Below are positions 33,959 through 41,775 of a stretch of DNA of 64,000 nucleotides, piece after piece (position 1 is the first letter of the stretch; the number at the start of each line of letters is the position of its first letter). This DNA is from Actinoplanes sp. NBRC 103695 (GTDB lineage Bacteria > Actinomycetota > Actinomycetes > Mycobacteriales > Micromonosporaceae), in NCBI RefSeq assembly GCF_030269485.1, contig NZ_BSTL01000006.1:248001-312000 (forward strand). The letters are read 5' to 3'. Below the pieces are notes generated by a model. The model made no database searches and was not told the origin of the DNA. It saw only the letters and a list, made by a program, of their open reading frames with translations. Both the position numbers and the translations under genes were made by a program.

Positions 33959-36916
33959 TCACCGAATCAGGGAAAACCCTTGCAGGCGGGAGGCGAGCTG
34001 GGTGCGCGAGCGTACGCCGAGCTTGCGGTACACGCGGGTCAGCGTCGCCTCGATCGTCTTGACGCTCAGATACAACTGGCCCGCGATCTCCCGGTTGCTC
34101 GCGCCGTCCCGGACCAGGCCCGCGATGCGCGCCTCCGTGGACGTCAGCCCGAACTCGGCCGGCGGCGCCGTCGTGCTCTCCGTACCCGCCAGCGCCCGCT
34201 CGGTCTGCTCCGTCCACGGTCGCGCCTCCGCGGCCAGGAAGATGGCCAGCGCCGCGCCGATCGCGACCCGGGCAGCCGCGTACCGGCGGCGGCGCCGCTC
34301 CGCGCCACCCTGCACGAGCAGCGCGTGCGCCTGCTCGATCGGCTGCCGCAGCTGCTCGAAGTGCAGCGCGGCGGCGGCCGACAGGATCACCGCGGTGTCC
34401 GCCTGGCCGCGCTCCGACAACACCACCGCCGACGCCCGGTCCAGGTAGCCGACCATGCCCGGGGTGCTGCCCAGCCGATGCGCCGCCGACCGGGCCGCGC
34501 TCAGGGTCTCCGCCGCCTCCTCGTGCTCGCCCAGCGCCGCCAGCCCACCCGCCAGGTCGCCGTGCCAGCGGACGATCATCGGATCCTCGATGCCGTCCTC
34601 GGAGTCCCGCAGCCGCCGCAGCGCCGCCACCCCGGCCCGGGTGTCGCCGGAACGCAGGGCCGCCTGGCCCAGGGCGTGCAGGTTGCGGCGCAGGTAGATG
34701 GAGTCGCCCTCCTGCTCCGAGGCACGCACGCCCCGGCGGGCGTAACCCGCGGCCGCGGTCAGGCTGCCACCGGCCAGCTCCGCCACCGCGGCGGTGTACC
34801 AGGTCGGGCCGGGACTCAGGCCCGCACGCTGGGCGGCGTCGACGGCGCGGTGCGCGTACCGGAGAGCCTCCCGGCAGCGGGCCGCCCGGGTGGCCACCTC
34901 GGAGAGGCTGCGCAGCACCTCGACCAGCGCCTCGCCGCTGCGGTCCTGCTCGGCCACCGCGAGCAGCCGGAGCAACTCGTCACGGGCCTCGTCCAGCCGG
35001 TCGTCGATCATCGCGAACCGGGCCGCCATGTAGCGCGGTCCCATGTGGAGCCAGCCCGGCACCTGCTCGGCGGGCAATGCGAGCGCCTGCCGCAGCGTCA
35101 CCGGCCAGCACTGCTCGCCGCGCATCCGCTGCACCTGGGCCAGCGCGCCGAGCGCCATCGCCTCGATCGTCCGGTCCCCGGCCCGGCGAGCGTCGCCGAC
35201 GGTACGCCCGGCCTCCGTCGCGGCGGCGTCCGGATCGCCACCGATCATCGCCGCCCACGTCCGCCGAAGCCGCACGGGCGCCAGCAGCGCCGGGTCGTCG
35301 CCCGCCTCGACCAGCGCGGCCGCGACCATCTCGGCGACCTCGGCCATCGCCTGCCCCGCCAGGTCGATCAGCACCAGCCTCGCGCGCACCCGATGCCCCG
35401 GCGGGGTGTCCGCGGCCAGTACGGCCTCGGCGGCCCGGCCGGCCAGCTCCGGGGCGCCGCAGGAGGCGGCCGTGGTCGCGGCGGCCAGCAGCCAGTCGCG
35501 GCGCTCGGGGGCGTTGTCCGCCGGGCAGCGGGCGGCCGCGAGCAGGTAGAGCTCGGCCGCGGTCCGCCCTCCGGCCTGCGCAGGGGTCGCCCTGTCTTGG
35601 ACGCCCGTGCCTGCGGCGCGGGCCGCGGCTGCCGCTAAAGACCTGGCCACCTCTGCGTCCGGGCGGCCGCTGCGCAGGGCCTGGTGCCAGATCGTGCCGA
35701 TCGGCTCGGTGGCGGCCGTCGCCAGGTCGTCGTGGATCTCGGCGCGGGTGGCCGCTTCGAGGTCGCCGGTCAGTACCTCGGCCAGGATCGGCGGCGTGAA
35801 GCGGATCGTCTCGCCTTCCAGTGTGACCAAGCCGGCGGACTCGGCCAGTCGCAACTCACGAGGCGCGTCCTCGCGGCCGGCCCGGATGAGCAGGCCGGTC
35901 GTCGGCTCGTGGGCCAGCGCGGCGACGGTCAGGGTGCGCTTCGCGCCGGGCGGCAAGGCGTCCAGTCGCTCGCGCAGCAGGGCTCGGGCCGACTCGGGCA
36001 GTGGCGCCGGTCGCCAGGCGGGGCCCGGCGGGAGCGCCGCGCCCAAGGCCAGCGCGAGGAAGGGGTTGCCGCCACTCGCTTCGTGCAGCCGGCTGGCCGT
36101 GCGGCACGGCAGGCCGCGGGACTCCAGCAGCTCGGTCAGGTCGTCGGCGTCGAGCGGCGGGACGGCCAGCTCGAGAATCGGCGCCGGACAGAGCCGGACG
36201 GCCCGGCGTGGCCCCGCAGGATCCTGCCCGGCGCGACGGGACGCGGCGGGGCGACGGGAAAGGTCGGCGCGGCCCAAGTCGGCGCGGCCAGAAGGATCTG
36301 CGTGGCCGGAGAGGTCGGCACGGCCGGAGAGGTCGACGGGGTCGGAGATGACGGCTCGGCCGCGAAGGCCGGCGCGGTCGGGGAGGGCGGCGCGGTCGGG
36401 GAGGGCGGCGGGGCGGCGTTCGGCGGCGATGACGCGGATGCGCGGGCCGGGGCGGCGGCGCATGGCGAAGGCGATCAGCCCGGCCGACTGCGGGTCGAGC
36501 CACTGCGTGTCGTCCAGGACGAGCAGGACGTCGCGGGTGCGGGCGCACGCGGCCAGCAGCAACGGCAAAACCAGCCGGCGGGCCAGGGCCGGACTGCCCG
36601 CGCGGGGCGGCAACGCCTGGCGGAGGGCGCTCAGCGCGGCCCGCTGGGCCGGTGGGAGCGCGGCCGCGGCCTCCGGCGGGAGCTGGGCGACCAGGTCGGC
36701 GATCGCCGACCAGGGCACGTGCTGCTCGGCGCGTTCCGGGCGCAGGCGCAGGACCAGGTCGCCGCGGGCGGCAGCGTCGTCGGCGACGGCGTCCAGCAGG
36801 GCGCTGCGGCCGATGCCGGGCGGGCCGTGCAGGGCGGCTCCCCCGCCGGCGGCGAGGCGCTCGGCGATGGCGGCGCGCAGGTCGGCTCGCCCGACCAGGG
36901 TGCCTGCCGACCACAT
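33959..36916 (-). CDS. Large LuxR-family ATPase regulator (LAL)
   Basis: The product has 985 residues. An AAA-type ATPase occupies the N-terminal third, with Walker A GPPGIGRSALL near residue 37 and Walker B VLLVLDDTQWLDP near 132. A long TPR-like helical region follows. The C-terminus is a LuxR helix-turn-helix (LTSTEARIAGLVRDGASN, then LYLSVKTIEATLTRVYRKLG) at about 925-980. Such regulators activate secondary-metabolite or utilisation genes after sensing a ligand. An unusual Arg/Asp/Gly-rich repeat is inserted at about residues 165-230. The secreted M4 protease gene follows in the same orientation. Confidence 0.88.
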   Translation of the reverse strand: MWSAGTLVGRADLRAAIAERLAAGGGAALHGPPGIGRSALLDAVADDAAARGDLVLRLRPERAEQHVPWSAIADLVAQLPPEAAAALPPAQRAALSALRQALPPRAGSPALARRLVLPLLLAACARTRDVLLVLDDTQWLDPQSAGLIAFAMRRRPGPRIRVIAAERRPAALPDRAALPDRAGLRGRAVISDPVDLSGRADLSGHADPSGRADLGRADLSRRPAASRRAGQDPAGPRRAVRLCPAPILELAVPPLDADDLTELLESRGLPCRTASRLHEASGGNPFLALALGAALPPGPAWRPAPLPESARALLRERLDALPPGAKRTLTVAALAHEPTTGLLIRAGREDAPRELRLAESAGLVTLEGETIRFTPPILAEVLTGDLEAATRAEIHDDLATAATEPIGTIWHQALRSGRPDAEVARSLAAAAARAAGTGVQDRATPAQAGGRTAAELYLLAAARCPADNAPERRDWLLAAATTAASCGAPELAGRAAEAVLAADTPPGHRVRARLVLIDLAGQAMAEVAEMVAAALVEAGDDPALLAPVRLRRTWAAMIGGDPDAAATEAGRTVGDARRAGDRTIEAMALGALAQVQRMRGEQCWPVTLRQALALPAEQVPGWLHMGPRYMAARFAMIDDRLDEARDELLRLLAVAEQDRSGEALVEVLRSLSEVATRAARCREALRYAHRAVDAAQRAGLSPGPTWYTAAVAELAGGSLTAAAGYARRGVRASEQEGDSIYLRRNLHALGQAALRSGDTRAGVAALRRLRDSEDGIEDPMIVRWHGDLAGGLAALGEHEEAAETLSAARSAAHRLGSTPGMVGYLDRASAVVLSERGQADTAVILSAAAALHFEQLRQPIEQAHALLVQGGAERRRRRYAAARVAIGAALAIFLAAEARPWTEQTERALAGTESTTAPPAEFGLTSTEARIAGLVRDGASNREIAGQLYLSVKTIEATLTRVYRKLGVRSRTQLASRLQGFSLIR
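36225..36420 (-). repeat. In-frame degenerate repeat inside the LuxR ATPase gene
   Basis: The DNA carries recurring 15-18 bp units such as GGAGAGGTCGGCACGGCC and GGTCGGGGAGGGCGGC, coding peptides like LPDRAA, LSGRAD and LSGHADPSGRAD. It adds about 60 residues just after Walker B, where LAL proteins normally have a short loop. Slippage expansion is the simplest origin. Confidence 0.6.
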
Positions 36917-36971
36917 TTGGCCAGCTTAGGGACGCCGCCCGAATACATCAACGCATGTGCATGTGACGTTT

Positions 36972-37391
36972 TCAGCCGACGACGTTACGGAGGGTGGACC
37001 AGCGGTCGGCCAGCTGGCGGCGGCGGCAGGCGACCAGGTGGCCGGCGAGGACGGCCTGAGTGCCGCCGCGGACGCAGACGTCGGCGCCCTCGGTCAGCAC
37101 GCCCGCCACGACCTCGGCCGGGGCCTGACCGTCGACCAGGGCCACGACCGCGGTCCGGCGGGGCAGCACGGACCGGGCGGCGCGGACGTCACGCTCGGTG
37201 GCGCCGGACAACAGGACGATCTCGTCGGGACGGATGTCGTCCAGCGCCGCGGCCGGCCGCAGTGTCCAGCCGCTGGGCAGGTGCGCGGCCAGCCCGGCGA
37301 CCCGCGAGCGGCTGCCCAGGACGGCCACCACGGGCTTGAGCGACTTCGTGTACTGCGGATTCACCGGCAGGTCGTGCGTTGTGGCAAGCAT
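36972..37391 (-). CDS. Small protein resembling a degenerate receiver domain
   Basis: The ORF encodes 139 residues from an ATG with GGGGAACTCGAC upstream. It has alternating beta/alpha character: PVVAVLGSRSRVAGLAAHL, ALDDIRPDEIVLLSGATERD, TAVVALVDGQAPAEVV, then LTEGADVCVRGGTQAVLAGH. The last part resembles the GADDYLxKP end of response-regulator receivers, but the phosphoacceptor Asp and Lys are not in place. It might be a pseudo-receiver acting by protein contact. It lies 55 bp upstream of the LuxR ATPase gene in the same direction, so it may be in its transcription unit. Confidence 0.55.
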   Translation of the reverse strand: MLATTHDLPVNPQYTKSLKPVVAVLGSRSRVAGLAAHLPSGWTLRPAAALDDIRPDEIVLLSGATERDVRAARSVLPRRTAVVALVDGQAPAEVVAGVLTEGADVCVRGGTQAVLAGHLVACRRRQLADRWSTLRNVVG

Positions 37392-37548
37392 GTCGAGTTC
37401 CCCCTCGTCGGCTCCATCGGCGTTCAAGAACCACTGTGGGTGACGCGACTGAGGCTGGGTTGTGCGCTTGCTGTGCATTGGTTGGCAGCCCGCCTCACCG
37501 TGACCAGGAACACCGCGTCCCTGTGCAACGGATGCTCGTGACCACCGT

Positions 37549-37899
37549 TCAGGCGGCCGCCGTGGCGCGGCGGCGCAGGGCGGGGGCGATCATCGCGACC
37601 GACGCCAGGGTGATCAGGGCGAAGACCACCGAGAGCACCCGGATCCAGCCGGGCACATCGCTGACCACGAGCGCCGGCAGGGCGGACACCGCGGACAGCA
37701 GGCGGCTGACGACGATCGCGACCACTCCGCCGCGGCTGCGGGAACGCCACGCGGGCACCGCCCCGACGATGGTGACCACGCCCAGCGCCGCGGTGATCAG
37801 GGCGATCACCATCGGCGGGTGCTCGCCGTCGGTGGTGAACGGGTTGGCCAGATCGATGACGCCGAGCAGGACGGCGACGACGAGACCGGTACGGAACAT
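37549..37899 (-). CDS. Small four-helix membrane protein of unknown function
   Basis: The protein has 116 residues and starts at an ATG with GGAGG 7 bp before it. Four hydrophobic segments are visible (about 3-18, 28-48, 57-75 and 84-105), with a basic C-terminus (PALRRRATAAA). No known family is recognised. It is divergent from the histidine kinase gene, separated by about 145 bp. Actinomycete two-component systems often neighbour such small membrane proteins, but a link here is inference only. Confidence 0.6.
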   Translation of the reverse strand: MFRTGLVVAVLLGVIDLANPFTTDGEHPPMVIALITAALGVVTIVGAVPAWRSRSRGGVVAIVVSRLLSAVSALPALVVSDVPGWIRVLSVVFALITLASVAMIAPALRRRATAAA

Positions 37900-38043
37900 G
37901 GTGTCCTCCATGAAGAAGCAAGCACGAACGGTTGCCCAGCAGTCTTCGGCCGCTCCCCCGCCGGTGGCATCGCGGCTGTCGCGGGCCTGTTCTCCGTGCT
38001 GGCACGCATGTTCACCGGAACGTCCCGCCTCTAGCGTGTGTTC

Positions 38044-40023
38044 ATGCAGCTCAAGAGACTTCTCGCGATCCTGGTCGCGGGGCTCGCGGCGATGACCGCG
38101 GCGCTCGGCTGGGCGTTGGTGGCGATCGCCGGGTACGGCTGGGTGTTCATCTCGGTGGCGACCGCGCTGGGCGCGGCGTCGGTGGCTCTCGGGTTGCTGG
38201 TGGCGGCGCGCCGCCCGGACAACGTGGTCGGCGCTCTTCTGTGCGGCGTGGGCCTGATGCCGGTGTTCATGGCGGCCGGCGACCTGTACGGCCCGGCGTG
38301 GCAGGCCAGGCCCGATCTGCTGCCGCTCTGGCCGTGGCTGGTGTCGCTCTACGAGGGCTCGTGGATGTTCCTGTACGTGCCGGCGGCGCTGCTCGCCCTG
38401 GTCTTCCCGGACGGGCGCCTGCCGGTCGGGCGGCGCTGGCGCTGGGTGACCGGCGGGCTGATCGTGCTGCCGGTGGCCTTCACGGTGACGGTCGGCTTCG
38501 ACCCGGCGCCGTTCACCGACCCGTACGCCGCGGTCCCGCACGTCCTGGACGCCGGCGCGGCCACCCCGGTGGTCGTGGTCCTCGGGTACGCGATGCTGCC
38601 GGTGCTGCTCGGGCTGCTGGCCGCGACCGCCGCCGCGGTGGTGGTCCGGCATCGGCAAGCCGGCGATCCGGTCCGCCGCGCGCAGGTCAGGTGGTTCGCG
38701 CTGGGCGGCCTCTTCGTCCCGGCGACGCTGCTGCTGTGCTGGTTCAGCTATCTGGTGCTGGACGTGCCGGACCTGGCCCTGGTGGGCCTGGGTGCGACCT
38801 ACGTGGCGATACCGGTGGCCACCGCGATCGCCGTGCTGCGGCACGACCTGTACGACGTCGACCGGGCGTTCAGCGCGGCCGTCACCTACGGGATCGTGAC
38901 GGCGGCGCTGCTCGGCTTCTACACGCTCGCCACCTTCCTGGCCGGGGTGACGCTCGGCCGCGAGTCGGTGGCGGCGGCCGCCGCGGCCACGGCGGTGTGC
39001 GCGGTCGCCCTCGCGCCGCTACGGGTCCGGTTGCAGCGCCGGGTGGACCGGCGGCTGTATCCGCGGCGGCAGGCGGCGCTGGCCGCGATCGAGGATCTGC
39101 GGGCGCGTACGCATGCGGGAACCGCCCGGCCCGAGCAGCTGGAGGAGGCCCTGCGGACGGCTCTCCGCGACCCGGGGCTGCGGGTCGGCTACCGGTTGCC
39201 GGGCACGAACGCGCTGGTCGACGGGTCCGGCGGGGCGCGGGATCTGCCGCAGGCGACGCCGGTGCGGCTGGGCGGCACGGAGATCGGCGCGCTCGCCGCG
39301 GTGGGGTCGCGTGAGCTGCTGCGTGAGGTCGCGGCGGCCGCCGCGTTGCTGGTCGAGGTGGTACGCCTGCGCCTGGAGCTGGCCGCCGCCCTGCACGACG
39401 TGGAGAACAGCCGCGCCCGCCTGCTCACCGTCTCCTACGCCGAGCGGCACCGCCTGGAACGCGATCTGCACGACGGCGCCCAGCAGCGGCTCGTCGCCCT
39501 GGGCATGCGGCTGCGCCTGGGTCAGCGGCATCTGGACGACGGCACGACTGACGTGAGCGGGCTGCTCGACGAGGCGGTCGCCGAGCTCGGCACCGCGGTG
39601 GCCGAGTTGCGCCAGATCGCCCACGGGCTGCGTCCGAGCAGCCTGGACGACGGGCTGGTGCACGCGCTGACGATGCTGGCGGGCCGGCTGCCGGTGCCGA
39701 TCACGCTGGACGTCCCGGCCTCGTTGCGCGCCGACGGCCTGCCCGATGTGGTGGCGACGACGGCCTACTACGTGGCCAGCGAGGCGGTGGTCAACGCGGT
39801 GCGGCACGCGGGCGAGGCGTCCATCGGGTTGCGGCTGGCCCGGGACGAGCAGACCCTGACGGTACGCGTGCACGACGACGGTCCCGGCGGCGCGGTGCTG
39901 CGGCCGGGCGCCGGGCTGGCCGGGCTGGCCGACCGGGTGGCCGCGGCGGGCGGCGGCCTGCGCCTGGTCAGCGAGCGAGGGCTGGGGACGGTCGTGGAGG
40001 CGAGGCTGCCGTGCGCATCGTGA
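38044..40023 (+). CDS. Sensor histidine kinase (NarL-type) with large membrane region
   Basis: This kinase has about 660 residues; starts at GTG 38038 or ATG 38044 are both possible. The first 330 residues contain about nine to ten membrane helices. A linker with a GAF-like or coiled segment follows. HisKA_3 carries the phospho-His near residue 474 (LERDLHDGAQQRLVALG). The HATPase domain shows SEAVVNAVRHAGEA and VHDDGPGGAVL. The 3' end overlaps the response-regulator gene by 13 bp. The membrane part probably senses an envelope or membrane signal, but no named sensor fold is evident. Confidence 0.88.
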   Translation: MQLKRLLAILVAGLAAMTAALGWALVAIAGYGWVFISVATALGAASVALGLLVAARRPDNVVGALLCGVGLMPVFMAAGDLYGPAWQARPDLLPLWPWLVSLYEGSWMFLYVPAALLALVFPDGRLPVGRRWRWVTGGLIVLPVAFTVTVGFDPAPFTDPYAAVPHVLDAGAATPVVVVLGYAMLPVLLGLLAATAAAVVVRHRQAGDPVRRAQVRWFALGGLFVPATLLLCWFSYLVLDVPDLALVGLGATYVAIPVATAIAVLRHDLYDVDRAFSAAVTYGIVTAALLGFYTLATFLAGVTLGRESVAAAAAATAVCAVALAPLRVRLQRRVDRRLYPRRQAALAAIEDLRARTHAGTARPEQLEEALRTALRDPGLRVGYRLPGTNALVDGSGGARDLPQATPVRLGGTEIGALAAVGSRELLREVAAAAALLVEVVRLRLELAAALHDVENSRARLLTVSYAERHRLERDLHDGAQQRLVALGMRLRLGQRHLDDGTTDVSGLLDEAVAELGTAVAELRQIAHGLRPSSLDDGLVHALTMLAGRLPVPITLDVPASLRADGLPDVVATTAYYVASEAVVNAVRHAGEASIGLRLARDEQTLTVRVHDDGPGGAVLRPGAGLAGLADRVAAAGGGLRLVSERGLGTVVEARLPCAS

Positions 40024-40664
40024 TCGGGGAGGACTCGGCGCTGTTCCGGGAGGGGCTGGCCGGGTTGCTGGCCGACGCCGGGCACGAGGTGGTGGCGAAG
40101 GCGCCGGACGCGCCCTCGCTGATCGCCGCGGTCGACGAGCACCGGCCCGACCTGGCCGTGATCGACATCCGGATGCCGCCGGACCACACCGACGACGGCG
40201 CCCGGGCGGCCCGCCGGATCCGCGACGGGCATCCGGCGCTGGGCATCGTGCTGCTCTCCCAGCATGTGGAGACCCGGCATTCGGTGGAACTGGTCAGCCG
40301 GGGCGGCTTCGGCTACCTGCTGAAGGACCGGGTGCTGGACGTGGACGACTTCCTGGACACGTTGCGCCGGGTCGCCGCGGGCGGGTCGGCGCTGGATCCG
40401 GAGGTGGTGGCTCAGCTGATCGGCAGCCGCCGGGCGCAGGATCCGCTGGAGTCGCTGACCGCCCGGGAGCGGGAGGTGCTGGCGGCGATGGCGGAGGGCC
40501 GGACGAACGTGGGCATCGGCCGCCGGCTGTTCCTGACCGAGCGCACCGTGGAGACACACATCGGCTCGATCATGTCCAAGCTCGGGCTGCCGGCCGATGA
40601 GGAGAGCCACCGCCGCGTACAGGCTGTGCTGGTCTTTCTCGGCCATCCCTCAACGTCGACTTGA
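40011..40664 (+). CDS. LuxR-family two-component response regulator
   Basis: A 217-residue NarL/LuxR regulator. The receiver has IVIGEDSALFRE, the phosphoacceptor Asp near residue 53 (LAVIDIRMPP) and GYLLKDRVLDV with the conserved Lys. The output helix-turn-helix is at about 150-205 (LTAREREVLAAMAEGRTN then RTVETHIGSIMSKLG). It starts inside the end of the kinase gene and is its partner. It is similar in design to the pair at 12341-14211 but clearly a separate system. Confidence 0.9.
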   Translation: MRIVIGEDSALFREGLAGLLADAGHEVVAKAPDAPSLIAAVDEHRPDLAVIDIRMPPDHTDDGARAARRIRDGHPALGIVLLSQHVETRHSVELVSRGGFGYLLKDRVLDVDDFLDTLRRVAAGGSALDPEVVAQLIGSRRAQDPLESLTAREREVLAAMAEGRTNVGIGRRLFLTERTVETHIGSIMSKLGLPADEESHRRVQAVLVFLGHPSTST

Positions 40665-40666
40665 GG
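40648..40666. terminator. Short inverted repeat across the converging gene ends
   Basis: CCTCAA-N7-TTGAGG spans the stop codon of the response regulator and lies 15 bp from the LacI-family gene's stop. It may help terminate both genes. The stem is only six base pairs, so support is weak. Confidence 0.35.
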
Positions 40667-40680
40667 TTGACCTCGAGGGT

Positions 40681-41682
40681 TTACGCGGACTCTCGACGCA
40701 CCACGCGGACCACGTCGGCGGGCACCGGGGCGGGTGCCGGGCGGCCGGCGATCGCCGCCTCGACCGTCCCGGCCAGATGCACGGCGACCGCGGCCTGGTC
40801 GGTGGTGACGGTGGTCAGCGGCGGCTCCGCGAGACGGGCCACGGGGATGTCGTCGACCCCGATCACCGCCAGGTCCACCGGGGCGTTCAGGCCGGCCCGG
40901 CGCACCCCGGCCAGCACCGCCATCGCCACCTCGTCGTTGTACGCGCACACCGCCGTCACCCCGGCCGCCCGCCACGCCGTGACCGCCTCGGCCGCCGTCG
41001 CCGGGTCGAGCGGCACGGTACGCACCTCCGGCTGGGCCAGTCCCTGGTCCACGCAGCCCTCCCGGGTGCCGGCGAGGCGCGGGTCGGCGAAGTACCGGAG
41101 GCGGTCGTCGTCCGGGTACGCGTACCCCAGCCTGGTGTGCCCGAGCCCGGCCAGATGCTCGGCCTGGAGCCGCCCCACCAGCCGTTGCGACAGGTGAAGC
41201 TCGCGGGGTTCGGGCCGCGCCGGGCCGACCAGCGCGACCACCAGGGCCACCCCGGCCGCGCGCATGGCCGTGATCTCGGCGAACGAGAACTCCTCGAAGG
41301 CCAGCACCGCGGCGGGGGTCAGCACCTTCCACAGCTCGCTGATCGGCCGGTCCTCGCGGCTGGCCGGGTGCACCGCCAGGGTGAGGCCGCGCCGGGCCAG
41401 CGCGCCGGACAGGTGGGTCAGCAGCGCGCCCACCTCGGAGCCGATCGGCCAGTCGGGCAGCAGGCACAGCACCACGTCGGAGCGGCCGGTGCGCAGCGTC
41501 CGCGCGGCCGCCGACGGTGCGTAACCCAGGGACGCGGCGGCGTCCAGCACGCGCCCGCGGGTGCCGGCCGAGATGGTCTGGTGCGGGGTGTCGTTCAGGA
41601 CGTAGCTCACCGTCGCCCGCGACACGCCTGCCATCCTGGCGACGTCGGCGCTGGTCACGCGCTTGGTGTTGCGCTCGGCCAT
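40681..41682 (-). CDS. LacI family transcriptional regulator
   Basis: The regulator has 333 residues. An N-terminal LacI helix-turn-helix is at about 9-55 (SADVARMAGVSRATVSYVLN) with the hinge helix AARTLRTGRSD, followed by a periplasmic-binding-like sensor (about 65-330, with VCAYNDEVAMAVLAGVRRAG and DLAVIGVDDIPVA). It is divergent from the GH3 beta-glucosidase and most likely represses it until a sugar or aglycone product binds. A CG-centred near-palindrome lies between the two genes. Confidence 0.9.
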   Translation of the reverse strand: MAERNTKRVTSADVARMAGVSRATVSYVLNDTPHQTISAGTRGRVLDAAASLGYAPSAAARTLRTGRSDVVLCLLPDWPIGSEVGALLTHLSGALARRGLTLAVHPASREDRPISELWKVLTPAAVLAFEEFSFAEITAMRAAGVALVVALVGPARPEPRELHLSQRLVGRLQAEHLAGLGHTRLGYAYPDDDRLRYFADPRLAGTREGCVDQGLAQPEVRTVPLDPATAAEAVTAWRAAGVTAVCAYNDEVAMAVLAGVRRAGLNAPVDLAVIGVDDIPVARLAEPPLTTVTTDQAAVAVHLAGTVEAAIAGRPAPAPVPADVVRVVRRESA

Positions 41683-41745
41683 GAGCGCCGCCTTTCCGGG
41701 CTTGCCGTCGGCCCGTCCTCGCCCTTACGTTACGACAAGCGCAAC

Positions 41746-41757
41746 TTACACGTTTAA
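41746..41757. promoter_or_regulatory. Candidate LacI operator upstream of the GH3 gene
   Basis: TTACACGTTTAA is a 12-bp palindrome with one mismatched pair and the central CG typical of LacI-family operators. It lies 18 bp before the GTG start of the beta-glucosidase gene and 63 bp before the regulator gene. Confidence 0.45.
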
Positions 41758-41775
41758 CCCGTTGGGGGGCCACCT

